Shown: positions 32,455 through 41,147 of the stretch, piece after piece
Layout of the letters: each line of letters begins with the position of its first letter
Numbering within the stretch: position 1 is the stretch's first letter
Assembly (NCBI GenBank): GCA_903921725.1
Contig: CAIXRA010000045.1
Location: 26,345 to 90,344 of the forward strand
Length of the DNA: 64,000 nt
Origin: an uncultured Lentisphaerota bacterium
Lineage (GTDB): Bacteria; Verrucomicrobiota; Lentisphaeria; Oligosphaerales; CAITYL01
Reading direction: 5' to 3'
The notes under the pieces: model-generated
Database searches by the model: none
What the model was told of the DNA's origin: nothing
The model's input: the letters and a program-made list of their open reading frames with translations, nothing else
Program-made: the position numbers and the translations under genes

Positions 32455-32600
32455 CGTTCGCAATGCGCTGCGCAACCCCTGCAGGGTTGAAATCTTTATC
32501 GCTTCTTTTTCCTGGGGCGTTGCCCCAGGCAATGATGTGATGCCCCGTTGGGGCGGCTTGCGTAAAGCGTTGCAAGTTGGACGTTGACCGTCCTTGAAAC
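32455..32600 (+). repeat. Dispersed intergenic repeat with three short hairpins
   Basis: Between psd and folB there are three compact palindromes: AACCCCTGCAGGGTT (32474-32488), CCTGGGGCGTTGCCCCAGG (32511-32529) and GCCCCGTTGGGGC (32542-32554). This combination resembles a repeat type I associate with Planctomycetes, Bacteroidetes and Verrucomicrobia genomes; only this one copy is in the window. The second and third hairpins may also serve as convergent transcription stops. Confidence 0.5.
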
Positions 32601-32607
32601 ATGCCGG

Positions 32608-32979
32608 TCAGGCCCGGTCCGCGAAATCCGCGCGCGTCCGCTCGACCTCGACCGCCACGCTGCGGGCGAAACGCAGGGCGCCGGGCTTGTCGAGCCGCAC
32701 GCGCACCTTCTCCACGCCGGCAAACCCCAGCGCCGTCCGCGCCACCTCCGCCGCCAGCCGCTCCACCAGCAGGAACTGCGACTCCTCCACCAGCGCGCGG
32801 ACCGCCTGCTTCACGGCCTTGTAGTCCACCGAATCCCGCAGGTCGTCCGATATTCCGGCGCGGCGAAGGTCGGCAAACAGGGTGATGTTCAGGCAGACGT
32901 CCTGCTTCTCGCGGCGTTCCTCCGGATAGAGGCCGATGACGCAGCGGAGCTGAAGGTCGGTGATGTGGATCTGGTCCAT
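32608..32979 (-). CDS. folB: Dihydroneopterin aldolase
   Basis: 123 residues. MDQIHITDLQLRCVIGLYPEERREKQDVCLNITLFAD is the FolB N-terminus, followed by DSVDYKAVKQAVRALVEESQFLLVERLAAEVAR (catalytic Glu/Lys region includes VDYKAV) and VRVRLDKPGALRFA. It cleaves 7,8-dihydroneopterin to 6-hydroxymethyl-dihydropterin in folate synthesis. It is a lone gene on the minus strand, divergent from the UbiB-like gene. No other fol genes are nearby. Confidence 0.93.
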   Translation of the reverse strand: MDQIHITDLQLRCVIGLYPEERREKQDVCLNITLFADLRRAGISDDLRDSVDYKAVKQAVRALVEESQFLLVERLAAEVARTALGFAGVEKVRVRLDKPGALRFARSVAVEVERTRADFADRA

Positions 32980-33089
32980 GTGGCGCTCCCGTGAAAGGAA
33001 TCAGGAAAAACGCGGCTATTCTACCCTCCGCGGGCGGGTCTTGCAAGCCGCGGCGGCGGACCGCAAAAGACGGCATCCCCACCGCGCGC

Positions 33090-33118
33090 TTGTAACTTGG
33101 GTAGTCCCGGCCTACTTT
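33090..33118 (+). promoter_or_regulatory. Possible promoter of the UbiB-like gene
   Basis: TTGTAA (33090-33095), 17-base spacer and TACTTT (33113-33118) precede the UbiB-like start by about 90 bases. The -10 is weak, so this is tentative. The rest of the folB-ubiB gap shows nothing else. Confidence 0.35.
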
Positions 33119-33206
33119 TCCACCGGGGTTAGGTTGTTCACCACGAAGCCAGCGGGGAGGCTCTGAGAGCCGCCGTTCCGCGCTTCGTTTCCGCGGGAGT
33201 CGCAGA

Positions 33207-34883
33207 ATGTTGATCCGGCAACTCGCCATGCTCGGGCGCAAATACCGCCACATCGGCCGGTACCGCGAAATCATCTCCGTGCTTGCCAGGCACGGGTTCG
33301 GCGATTTGTTGCGCCGCCTCGGTCTGCGGCGCCGCCTTCCCTGGATTCGGCATGACGACACCATCAGCCTGCCGACCAGCGCCGAACGCATCCGCCTCGC
33401 CATGGAAGAGCTCGGACCGACCTTCGTCAAGTTCGGCCAGCTCTTGAGCACCCGCGCCGACATCGTCCCCGCCTCCATCATCCACGAACTGGAAAAGCTG
33501 CAGGACGCCGTTCCGCCCTTCCCGTCCGCCGCCGCGCGGACCATCGTCGAGGAGGAGCTGCGCCGCCCGATCGGGGAGTTGTTCTCCTCCTTCTCCGACA
33601 CCCCGGTCGGCTCCGCCTCCATCGCCCAGGTCCACGAGGCCGTCACCTGCGCCGGCGAACGGATCGTCCTCAAGGTCCGCCGCCCCGGCATCGAGCGCGT
33701 CGTCGAGACCGACCTGGAGATCATGGCCGACATCGCGCACATGCTGGAGCGGAACCTGCCCGAAGTCGCCGTGTTCGAGCCGGTCCGCATCGTCGAGGAG
33801 TTTGCCAAGACCCTGCACCGCGAACTGGACTTCGGCATCGAGGCCGCGCACATCGAGCGGTTCCAGCGCAACTTCGCCGGCGACGCCCGCATCCATGTCC
33901 CCGGCGTGCTCCACGACCTCAGCACGCCCAGGGTGCTGGCCATGGAGAACATCGGCGGCGTCAAGGTTTCCAAGATCGCGGAATTCGCCGCGCGCGACCT
34001 CGACCCGAAGGTTGTCGCCACCCGCGGTGCCGAGCTGCTCATCGAACAGGTGTTCCGCCACGGCTTCTTCCACGCCGACCCGCACCCCGGCAACATCCGC
34101 GTTCTCGGACGCAACGTCGTCTGCTTCCTCGACTACGGCATGATGGGCTACCTCACCGCGCGCCAGCGGGAGAACCTCGGCACTCTGGTCATCGGCCTGG
34201 CCGCGCGCGACGAACGCCGCATCACCGAGGCCGTCTTCCACCTCGCCAACCACCACGACCACGAGCACACCGGCCAGATCGAGTCCGAGATTCTCGCCTT
34301 CATCGAGACGCAGCTCAGCCGCCCCCTGCGCGAAATCCGCACCGGCGCCGTGCTCAACGAACTGGCCCGCATCCTCATCCGCCACAACATCCGCCTGCCC
34401 GGCGAGTTCTTCCTTCTCAGCAAGGCGCTCGCCACCATCGAAGGCGTCGGCCGCCGGCTCGATCCGGATTTCGACGTGATGAAGGCCGCCGAGCCCCTCG
34501 CCCGCCGCCTCCTCCGCGAACGCTTCGGCCCCAAGGGGATGGCGCGCCAGCTCGCCGGCGCCGCGCGCGAGCTTCAGGACTTCTTCAGCACCCTGCCCGG
34601 CGACATCTCCGACATCCTTTCCCGCGTCAAGAACGGCGAGGCCAAGCTCCGCCTCGAACACCGCAACCTCGACACCCTCGCCCGCTCCCTCGACCAGGTC
34701 AGCAACCGCATCTCCTTCGCCATCGTGCTCGCCGCCCTGCTCATCGGCTCCGCCATCATCGTCCACTCCCGCATCCCGCCCATGTGGTACGGCCTGCCCG
34801 TCATCGGCGTCCTCGGCTTCATCATCTCCGGCTTCATGGGCTTCTCCCTGCTCTGGTCCATCCTCAAGCATGGGAAGATGTGA
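33207..34883 (+). CDS. UbiB/ABC1-family atypical kinase
   Basis: 558 residues. The KxGQ motif (KFGQ, residues 75-78) lies in LGPTFVKFGQLLSTRAD. PVGSASIAQVH replaces the Gly-rich loop, followed by VLKVRRPG, FFHADPHPGNI and CFLDYGMMG (metal site). Two C-terminal membrane helices (ISFAIVLAALLIGSAIIV and GLPVIGVLGFIISGFMGFSLLW) anchor it. UbiB/COQ8 proteins are ATPases needed for quinone synthesis, acting by lipid extraction rather than classical phosphorylation. It has no quinone genes beside it here. Confidence 0.92.
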   Translation: MLIRQLAMLGRKYRHIGRYREIISVLARHGFGDLLRRLGLRRRLPWIRHDDTISLPTSAERIRLAMEELGPTFVKFGQLLSTRADIVPASIIHELEKLQDAVPPFPSAAARTIVEEELRRPIGELFSSFSDTPVGSASIAQVHEAVTCAGERIVLKVRRPGIERVVETDLEIMADIAHMLERNLPEVAVFEPVRIVEEFAKTLHRELDFGIEAAHIERFQRNFAGDARIHVPGVLHDLSTPRVLAMENIGGVKVSKIAEFAARDLDPKVVATRGAELLIEQVFRHGFFHADPHPGNIRVLGRNVVCFLDYGMMGYLTARQRENLGTLVIGLAARDERRITEAVFHLANHHDHEHTGQIESEILAFIETQLSRPLREIRTGAVLNELARILIRHNIRLPGEFFLLSKALATIEGVGRRLDPDFDVMKAAEPLARRLLRERFGPKGMARQLAGAARELQDFFSTLPGDISDILSRVKNGEAKLRLEHRNLDTLARSLDQVSNRISFAIVLAALLIGSAIIVHSRIPPMWYGLPVIGVLGFIISGFMGFSLLWSILKHGKM

Positions 34884-34897
34884 AGCGGCCGGAGGCC

Positions 34898-34937
34898 GGT
34901 GTTGCGGTGTGACGGTGTGAGGGTGTGACGGTGGGGC
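34898..34937 (+). repeat. 8-nt array (GGTGTGAC)5 after the UbiB-like gene
   Basis: Five phased octamers GGTGTTGC GGTGTGAC GGTGTGAG GGTGTGAC GGTGGGGC begin 14 bases after the stop codon. The rest of the gap to the channel gene (34938-35183) holds CTCCCGCAGAGGCGCGGAGG at 34989-35008. A near-identical inverted copy of that sequence is at 37622-37641 on the other side of the channel gene. No gene is evident in the gap. Confidence 0.85.
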
Positions 34938-35183
34938 GGTGCCGTACGGAAGTGCTGGCGGAATACCCGGCGCATGCGCCGATGCATTCTCCCGCAGAGG
35001 CGCGGAGGCCAACCGGTCAGCGTTTCTTCGGGTGGCACCTTTCGCTCCTTTGGGGGGCGTCCGCAGGGAAAAAACCGCTGCCGGCAAAAACACCCAGGAT
35101 GATCCGCCCCACGGGCCACTTTCTCATCCGGCGTCCGACTCCGTGCTTGCCACGGGCTTCGCCGCCGCCGCAGTCCGCTCCCT

Positions 35184-37577
35184 TCATGTCGTCTCCGGGT
35201 GCTGCGGAGGTGGCGTCTGACGGACGATCTGCATCTGCAGGGGCCGTGCGGTATCGAGGCGGATGTCGTGCTGCGGAGAGTTGATCGAGATGTTGTGCTC
35301 CGCGAAGACTCCGACGATCATGTGGCACAGGTCGCTGCCAATCTGGGCGGCGTTGTGCTTGACCACATCGACCCAGTAGCGCAGTTCGAAGGTCAGCGTG
35401 TTGTCGCCGAACTCCAGGAAGAACACCTGCGGTACCGGATCCTTCTGCACCAGGCCGTGATGCTCCGCCACCTCGGCCAGAAGCTGCCCCACGCGGCGCG
35501 TGTCCGAGCCGTACGCCACGCCGATGGACAAGGTGAAGCGCACCTTGCGGTCCGAGTAGGTCCAGTTGGTGAGGTTGTTCTCCAGCAGCGCGCTGTTGGG
35601 GATCAGTGTTTCCGTGTTGTCGAACATCCGGACCACGCTGGAGCGGATGCCGATGCCGACCACCGTCCCGCGGCTGCCGCCGATGTCGAGCACATCCCCG
35701 ACCCGGAACGGGCGCTCGAACAGGATGATGATGCCGCTGACGAAGTTCTTGAGCAGGTTCTGCGTTCCGAAGCCGAGGCCGATGGCCAGCGCGCCGCCGA
35801 GAAACGCAAAGACCGTCAGCGGAATCTTCACGGAAACGAGGCTGAATACCACCAGTCCGGCGATCAGCACGACCCGCACCCAGCGGCGGATCAGGCTTGC
35901 CTGGGCCGGCTCGACCTTGAGCCGCCGTACCGCCATCCGTTCCAGCATCCGCGACAGTAGCAGAGAAAGCCAGTAGCCGACCGCCAGGATGAGGACGGCC
36001 ATCACCACCTTGCCGACCGTAATGCTGCGCCGTCCCGTGACCGACTGCCCATCGACCATGATGGTGTCTTCCGCGACGAAGATCTCGAAGTTCCAAAGCT
36101 TGGCCGTGAACGTGGAGAAGCTGCCGAAAAGATCCCGCACACGTGCGGCCACCGGCAGGTGCCTCCGGTCCTCGTCAAGCGACTCCTTCCACCGCTGCGT
36201 CAGCCGTTCTGCCTGCTCCAGGCCGCACAGCGCGCGGCTCGCCAATTCGCCCCGCTGACGGTAGGAGTCGGCCAGCGCCTGCGCCGCAGCCGGGTCCGGG
36301 TCGGCCGCCGCACCGTCAAGCCCGCGCTCGCGGTTGCGCTGGTCGGCCAGCGCCGCCGCCGCCACCTCGATCTGGCGAAGGAAGTGCGGCTTCACGCTCC
36401 GGATTACCCGCGTGAGCTGGTCCAGACGCTGGTAGCCGCCCCGAAGCTCGTCCAGTTCCTTCGAACGGAAGGCGTCTAAGCGCATCTGCCACAGGCCGCG
36501 CGCGTTGACCGTTAGATCCGCCAGCATCCGCAGCACGGCCAGCTTCTGGGCGCCCGTCTCCGTCCGCACGCTCGCCAGCTCGATCTTTGCCTGAAGCCGC
36601 GCCACCTCGGCGCTCCGGGTCGCCGGCAACGCGTCCGCCAACGGCTTCTCCAGTATCTGCCGAAGCTCCCCGCGGGCATCGGCCAGCTCCCGCTGCCGGG
36701 CCTCGTGCTCCTTCTCCGCTTCGGCCTGCTCACGCTCGATGCCGCGCAGGTCGGACGCCAGACTGGCCAACACCTTTTCAAGATCCTCCCGCGAAAAACG
36801 GACATGCGGGGCGACCACCGCCAGCTGCCGCCTGGCAAAGGCAAGCTGCTGGCAGTCTTCCGCCTGCTCCGCCTCGACCCGCTGGCACCGCACCTCATTC
36901 ATCGCCAGCCTGGCCGATATGCAGCGGTTGCGCAGCTGCTCCATCGACCTCTGCCAAATCAGGCGCGTGGTACGGGCATCGTCCGCCGCCGTTTCCAGCC
37001 GCTCGGCCAGCAGGCGCAGGCGCTCGTCTGAGCTCTTCAGCCCCGCCTCCGCGTCCAAGGTGAACGACGCCAGCAACTTCTGCGACGCCTCGCCTACCGC
37101 GACCTTCGCCGCCAGCGACTGTACCGAATCCCGCAGGCCGTCCACCAGCAGGATTGAATACGGCGCAGATTCCGCAAACCCTGTCCACGCTTTCGACTTG
37201 CGCCCAAAATCCTCCAGGCGCCGCCGCACCTCCTTCAGTCGAGCGGCCTGGTCGAGGTGCTCCTGATAGGCGCGGACCAGCGCCTGGGCCAGCAGATGGC
37301 GCTCCTCCGCTTCGGTGGCGGTGGCACCGGGCGGCAGGCCCGCGGTTCCGGCCTGCGCCGCCTCCTCGCGCGCCAGACCGGTCCGCGCCTCGGCCAGGCG
37401 ATCCTGGAGCTGCACTCCAAGATCTGCCACCGGGGTGATGTCCGCAGCCGATCCGCCTTGACCGGCGGCACCCGGCACCGCGCAGAGCCAAACCCCGGCG
37501 GCGAAGCAAATCGCGCGTAGGATAGAACCCGCCCCGCCGCCATCGAGCCCGCATTCCCTCACCAGTTTGAATTTCAT
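35184..37577 (-). CDS. Large mechanosensitive channel (MscS superfamily, MscK-like)
   Basis: 797 residues from ATG 37577 with GGGAGG just upstream. Signal peptide (ILRAICFAAGVWLCAVPGAAG), then some 450 residues of heptad-rich periplasmic coiled coil (DRLAEARTGLAREEAAQ, EKVLASLASDLRGIEREQAEAEKEHEARQ). One or more membrane helices (VVMAVLILAVGYWLSLLLSRML) and the MscS pore follow: FAFLGGALAIGLGFGTQNLLKNFVSGIIILFERPFRVGDVLDIG. The Gly/Ala-rich pore helix and the FERPFRVGD beta-domain start are diagnostic. It would release solutes under hypo-osmotic stress. Confidence 0.9.
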   Translation of the reverse strand: MKFKLVRECGLDGGGAGSILRAICFAAGVWLCAVPGAAGQGGSAADITPVADLGVQLQDRLAEARTGLAREEAAQAGTAGLPPGATATEAEERHLLAQALVRAYQEHLDQAARLKEVRRRLEDFGRKSKAWTGFAESAPYSILLVDGLRDSVQSLAAKVAVGEASQKLLASFTLDAEAGLKSSDERLRLLAERLETAADDARTTRLIWQRSMEQLRNRCISARLAMNEVRCQRVEAEQAEDCQQLAFARRQLAVVAPHVRFSREDLEKVLASLASDLRGIEREQAEAEKEHEARQRELADARGELRQILEKPLADALPATRSAEVARLQAKIELASVRTETGAQKLAVLRMLADLTVNARGLWQMRLDAFRSKELDELRGGYQRLDQLTRVIRSVKPHFLRQIEVAAAALADQRNRERGLDGAAADPDPAAAQALADSYRQRGELASRALCGLEQAERLTQRWKESLDEDRRHLPVAARVRDLFGSFSTFTAKLWNFEIFVAEDTIMVDGQSVTGRRSITVGKVVMAVLILAVGYWLSLLLSRMLERMAVRRLKVEPAQASLIRRWVRVVLIAGLVVFSLVSVKIPLTVFAFLGGALAIGLGFGTQNLLKNFVSGIIILFERPFRVGDVLDIGGSRGTVVGIGIRSSVVRMFDNTETLIPNSALLENNLTNWTYSDRKVRFTLSIGVAYGSDTRRVGQLLAEVAEHHGLVQKDPVPQVFFLEFGDNTLTFELRYWVDVVKHNAAQIGSDLCHMIVGVFAEHNISINSPQHDIRLDTARPLQMQIVRQTPPPQHPETT

Positions 37578-37657
37578 CCACCCTCCCGTACATGTCGCCA
37601 CATCACACCCACCCTCTAATTCCTCTGTGCCTCTGCGGGAGACAAGCATCGCCCGCC

Positions 37658-40084
37658 TCAGAACTCCCACTTCCAGTCGCGGATCTCGGGCATGTCCTCG
37701 CCGTATTTCTGGATGTATTCCTTGTGGGCGATGAGCCGGTCGCGCATCTCCTGCTTGGCGTAGGCGGCGACGGCGCCGAGCTTCGGCACGCGGTCGATCA
37801 CGTCGGAGACCAGGTGGAAGCGGTCGAGGTCGTTCATCACCACCATGTCGAACGGCGTGCTCGTTGTCCCCTCCTCCTTGTAGCCGCGGACGTGCAGGTT
37901 CCTGTGGTTCGTGCGGCGGTAGCAGAGGCGGTGGATCAGCCACGGGTAGCCGTGGAACGCGAAGATGACCGGCTTGTCGGTGGTGAACAGCGTGTCGAAG
38001 TCCTTGTCGCTGAGGCCGTGCGGATGCTCGCCGGCCGGCTGGAGCTTCATCAGGTTCACGACGTTGACCACGCGAATCTTCAACTCCGGGAACTGCCGGC
38101 GCAGGATGCCGACGGCCGCCAGCGTCTCCAGCGTCGGGATGTCGCCGCAGCAGGCCATGACCACGTCCGGCTCGCCGCCGCGGTCGGTGCTCGCCCATTC
38201 CCAGATGCCGAGCCCGGCGGTGCAATGCTTCACCGCGGCGTCCATGTCCAGGTACTGCAGCGCAGGCTGCTTGCCGGCGACGACGACGTTGACGTAGTTG
38301 CGGCTGCGCAGGCAGTGGTCGGTGACGGACAGCAGCGTGTTCGCGTCCGGCGGCAGGTACACGCGGATCACATCGGCCTTCTTGTTGACCACATGGTCGA
38401 TGAAGCCCGGGTCCTGGTGCGAGAAACCGTTGTGGTCCTGACGCCAGACGTGCGAGGTCAGCAGATAGTTCAGCGACGCGATGGGGCGGCGCCACGGGAT
38501 GTGCGAGCGCGTGACCTTCAGCCATTTTGCGTGCTGGTTGAACATCGAGTCCACGACGTGCACGAACGCCTCGTAGGTCGAGAAGAATCCGTGCCGCCCG
38601 GTGAGCAGGTAGCCCTCAAGCCAGCCCTGGCAGGTGTGCTCGCTGAGGATTTCCATGACGCGCCCGTCGGCGGCGAGGTTCGACTCCTTGTCCGCGTCCG
38701 CCGGCAGCCGCTCGCCGAGCCAGGCGCGCTTCGTCACCTCGAACACGTTGCCGAGGCGGTTCGAGGCAGTCTCGTCCGGCCCGAACACGCGGAAGTTTTT
38801 GGCGGCGAGATTGTCCCTCATCACGTCGCGCAGAAACTTGCCCATGGCGCGCGTCGCCTCGCCGGTGGTGACGCCCGGCTTCGGCACCGGCACCGCGTAG
38901 TCGCGGAAGTCCGGCATCTTGAGATCTTTGAGCAGGATGCCGCCGTTGGCGTGCGGATTGGCACCCATGCGCAGGGCGCCCGTCGGCGCAAGCCCGGCCA
39001 GCTCCGGCTTCAGGCGGCCGTCCGCGTCGAACAGCTCCTCCGGCCGGTAGCTCTTCATCCATTTTTCGAGCAGCTTCACATGCTCCGGGCATCCCGCCAT
39101 CTCGGAGAACGGCACCTGGTGCGAACGCCAGTAATCCTCCGTCTGCTTGCCGTCCACCGACGCCGGTCCGGTCCAGCCCTTCGGCGAACGCAGGACGATC
39201 ATCGGCCAGCGCGGGCGTTCCGCGAGCGCCGCTCCCGCCTTGCGCGCCTTCGCCTGGATCGCCTGGATCTCCGCCAGCGCGGCATCGAGCGTCGCGGCCA
39301 TTTTCTGGTGCATCACCGCCGGATCGGAGCCTTCCACGAAATACGGCTTGTACCCGTAGCCGGTGAAAAGCTGTTCCAACTCCTCGTGCGGAATCCGCGC
39401 GAGCACGGTCGGGTTCGAGATCTTGTAGCCGTTGAGATGCAGAATCGGCAGCACCGCGCCGTCCGACGCCGGGTTCAGGAACTTGTTCGAGTGCCAGGCC
39501 GCCGCCAGCGGGCCGGTCTCCGCCTCGCCATCGCCGACCACGCAGGCGACCACCAGGTCCGGATTGTCGAACGCCGCACCGTACGCATGCGACACCGAAT
39601 ATCCCAGTTCGCCGCCTTCATGGATCGACCCCGGCGTCTCCGGCGCGACATGGCTCGGAATGCCGCCCGGGAAGGAGAACTGCTTGAACAGCTTGCGCAT
39701 CCCCTCCGCATCCTGCGAGATATTCGGATACACCTCGCTGTAGGTGCCTTCCAGATAGGTGTTTGCGACCAGCCCCGGCCCGCCGTGCCCGGGGCCGGCG
39801 ATGTAGATCATGTTCAGCCCGTCGCGCTTGATGACGCGGTTCAGGTGGACGTAGATGAAGTTCAGCCCCGGCGTCGTCCCCCAGTGCCCGAGCAGGCGCG
39901 GCTTGATCTGGTTCAGCTCCAGAGGCTTGCACAGCAGCGGATTGTCCATCAGGTAAATCTGTCCGACGGAGAGGTAGTTCGCCGCGCGCCAGTAGGCGTC
40001 CATCTTCCGCAGCTCGTCCGCCGCCAGCGGTTTATCCGTCCCCGTGTCCGTCTTCCGCGCCGCCGCCGTTTTTTTCACACTCAT
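37658..40084 (-). CDS. xfp: Xylulose-5-phosphate/fructose-6-phosphate phosphoketolase
   Basis: 808 residues from ATG 40084 (AAGGAGC before it). This thiamine-diphosphate enzyme splits xylulose-5-P or fructose-6-P with phosphate into acetyl-P and a shorter sugar phosphate. Visible motifs: [37 protein letters not shown]-type segment [21 protein letters not shown] (diphosphate/Mg binding), and the C-terminal [11 protein letters not shown]. Length and the GHGGP, EAETGP blocks are typical of the XFP family. It lies downstream of a small ORF with its own promoter and a repeat-bearing leader. Confidence 0.95.
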   Translation of the reverse strand: MSVKKTAAARKTDTGTDKPLAADELRKMDAYWRAANYLSVGQIYLMDNPLLCKPLELNQIKPRLLGHWGTTPGLNFIYVHLNRVIKRDGLNMIYIAGPGHGGPGLVANTYLEGTYSEVYPNISQDAEGMRKLFKQFSFPGGIPSHVAPETPGSIHEGGELGYSVSHAYGAAFDNPDLVVACVVGDGEAETGPLAAAWHSNKFLNPASDGAVLPILHLNGYKISNPTVLARIPHEELEQLFTGYGYKPYFVEGSDPAVMHQKMAATLDAALAEIQAIQAKARKAGAALAERPRWPMIVLRSPKGWTGPASVDGKQTEDYWRSHQVPFSEMAGCPEHVKLLEKWMKSYRPEELFDADGRLKPELAGLAPTGALRMGANPHANGGILLKDLKMPDFRDYAVPVPKPGVTTGEATRAMGKFLRDVMRDNLAAKNFRVFGPDETASNRLGNVFEVTKRAWLGERLPADADKESNLAADGRVMEILSEHTCQGWLEGYLLTGRHGFFSTYEAFVHVVDSMFNQHAKWLKVTRSHIPWRRPIASLNYLLTSHVWRQDHNGFSHQDPGFIDHVVNKKADVIRVYLPPDANTLLSVTDHCLRSRNYVNVVVAGKQPALQYLDMDAAVKHCTAGLGIWEWASTDRGGEPDVVMACCGDIPTLETLAAVGILRRQFPELKIRVVNVVNLMKLQPAGEHPHGLSDKDFDTLFTTDKPVIFAFHGYPWLIHRLCYRRTNHRNLHVRGYKEEGTTSTPFDMVVMNDLDRFHLVSDVIDRVPKLGAVAAYAKQEMRDRLIAHKEYIQKYGEDMPEIRDWKWEF

Positions 40085-40137
40085 GGCCGTGCTCCTTTTC
40101 AGGTATTCACGCAGCCCGAAAACCCCGAAGATTCCAC

Positions 40138-40245
40138 CACAAAATGGCACAAAATGTTCACAAAACAATGAGCCGCAGATTTTTAGCCTTCACCATCAAT
40201 GATTCGGCGTTCCACTATTTTGTGCCCATTTTGTGATATTTTGTG
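40138..40245 (-). repeat. Inverted sets of CACAAAAT units in the xfp leader
   Basis: CACAAAATGG, CACAAAATGT and CACAAAAC (40138-40166) face three copies of the inverse ATTTTGTG at 40217-40224, 40228-40235 and 40238-40245. Spacing is 10-11 bases in both arms. In the xfp transcript the arms can pair around a 50-base loop about 55 bases upstream of the xfp start. Remaining leader sequence shows no gene. Confidence 0.75.
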
Positions 40246-40303
40246 GTCATCGCCGGTTGTATTCCAGACGCGTTTTGCAGAGCCCCCGTCCGGGGCCCGA
40301 CCG

Positions 40304-40513
40304 TCATGTGCAGAACTGCCAGTAGAAATCCATGAGATTCTTCTCGAAATCCGGGTCGCGGATTTCCTCCTTCTCCACAACCCGTTCCAGGACAAGAAAG
40401 ATGCTCTTCGGTTCGCCGCCGGCGAGGATGTTGTGCAGTTCCTGCGCCCGCCGCTCCGGCAACTGCTGGCAGATCCTGACGTCAAAAAACGAGATGTACT
40501 CTTCGATGGTCAC
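40304..40513 (-). CDS. Uncharacterised 69-residue acidic protein upstream of xfp
   Basis: GTG start at 40513 with GGAGG six bases before it and a strong promoter beyond. The product (EEYISFFDVRICQQLPERR, ELHNILAGGEPKSIFLVLERV, DPDFEKNLMDFYWQFCT) is acidic, helical and soluble. It shows no motif I can name. Ribosome site, promoter and non-random residue use argue that it is real. It is separated from xfp by a 219-base leader with inverted repeats. I infer co-transcription but no function. Confidence 0.6.
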   Translation of the reverse strand: MTIEEYISFFDVRICQQLPERRAQELHNILAGGEPKSIFLVLERVVEKEEIRDPDFEKNLMDFYWQFCT

Positions 40514-40581
40514 GACACCCTCCGTTTCGCACCGGCTCCGGCCGGCATGTGCAGCTCGATACGTCCAGACCAGAACAACGG

Positions 40582-40610
40582 ACTATACCCGCCGCCGCAC
40601 CGGACGGCAA
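40582..40610 (-). promoter_or_regulatory. Sigma-70 promoter reading toward the small ORF and xfp
   Basis: On the minus strand TTGCCG (40610-40605), a 17-base spacer and TATAGT (40587-40582) form a near-consensus promoter about 60 bases before the GTG start. On the plus strand a TATAGT at 40638-40643 may serve hypA but has no fitting -35. Confidence 0.7.
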
Positions 40611-40705
40611 GCGGCGGCCATTCACCGCTTGCCCGTTTATAGTATGCCGTTCCGATTCACGCCGCCCGCCCGTTTTCCGGCGGGCCATTCAGGATTGTTT
40701 TTCCC

Positions 40706-41083
40706 ATGCACGAATTTGCCATCTGCGAACAATTGGTCGCCACGGTGCTGGAGGAGCTGGCGCGCATGACGCCGCCGAAGCGCCTCACCTGCGTCCGCAT
40801 CGCCGTCGGCGGCATGCAGCAGGTCGTGCCGGAGAGCATGGAGATGGCGTTCGACGTGCTCACGCAGGACACGCCGGCCGAAGGCGCGAAGCTCGAGATG
40901 CGCCGTACGCCGGTCGTCCTCGACTGCCGCAAGTGCGGCTGGCACGGCGAGGCGAAGCCGAATCTCATCCGCTGCGGCGGCTGCAGCTCCGGCGACGTCC
41001 AGGTTGTCAGCGGCAAGGAGTTATATTTGGAAAGCCTGGAAGTGGAAGAAACGCCGAACGCAGAATGCAGAACGCAGAACTGA
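40706..41083 (+). CDS. hypA: Hydrogenase/urease nickel incorporation protein HypA
   Basis: 125 residues. MHEFAICEQLVATVLEELARM matches the conserved N-terminus, where the first His binds nickel. The zinc site is CRKCGWHGEAKPNLIRCGGCSSGDVQVVSG (CxxC...CxxC). HypA hands Ni to [NiFe]-hydrogenase large subunits with HypB. The last ten residues (ETPNAECRTQN) are made of a 7-nt repeat (GAACGCA units, 41056-41083) and replace the normal acidic end. No hydrogenase structural gene lies in the window. Confidence 0.9.
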   Translation: MHEFAICEQLVATVLEELARMTPPKRLTCVRIAVGGMQQVVPESMEMAFDVLTQDTPAEGAKLEMRRTPVVLDCRKCGWHGEAKPNLIRCGGCSSGDVQVVSGKELYLESLEVEETPNAECRTQN

Positions 41084-41111
41084 AGCCCGGCACCCGACGC
41101 CATCGCCCCCC

Positions 41112-41147
41112 GAACCCTGAACCGTGAACCACTGAACCGTGAACCCC
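41112..41147 (+). repeat. 7-nt array (GAACCNN)5 ending at the hypB start
   Basis: Units GAACCCT GAACCGT GAACCAC(T) GAACCGT GAACCCC end at base 41147, the base before the hypB ATG. A related array (GAACGCA type) forms the hypA 3' end at 41056-41083, so nearly the whole hypA-hypB junction is repeat. Confidence 0.9.

Noticed and set aside
33138..35093. 651-codon minus-strand open frame opposite the UbiB-like gene
   Set aside because: Low-complexity Glu/Asp/Gly product produced by the GC-rich antisense strand; the UbiB motifs lie on the plus strand.
35017..35127. 36-codon minus-strand peptide with a hydrophobic N-terminus
   Set aside because: No ribosome site, no homology, and it lies in a repeat-bearing spacer.
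37578..38525. 316-codon N-terminal extension of the channel gene
   Set aside because: This part overlaps xfp in another frame. A signal peptide and GGGAGG ribosome site mark ATG 37577 as the start.
37592..40171. 859-codon plus-strand open frame opposite xfp
   Set aside because: It is the antisense shadow of the phosphoketolase: composition-driven, rich in Arg/His/Val, and without any family motif.
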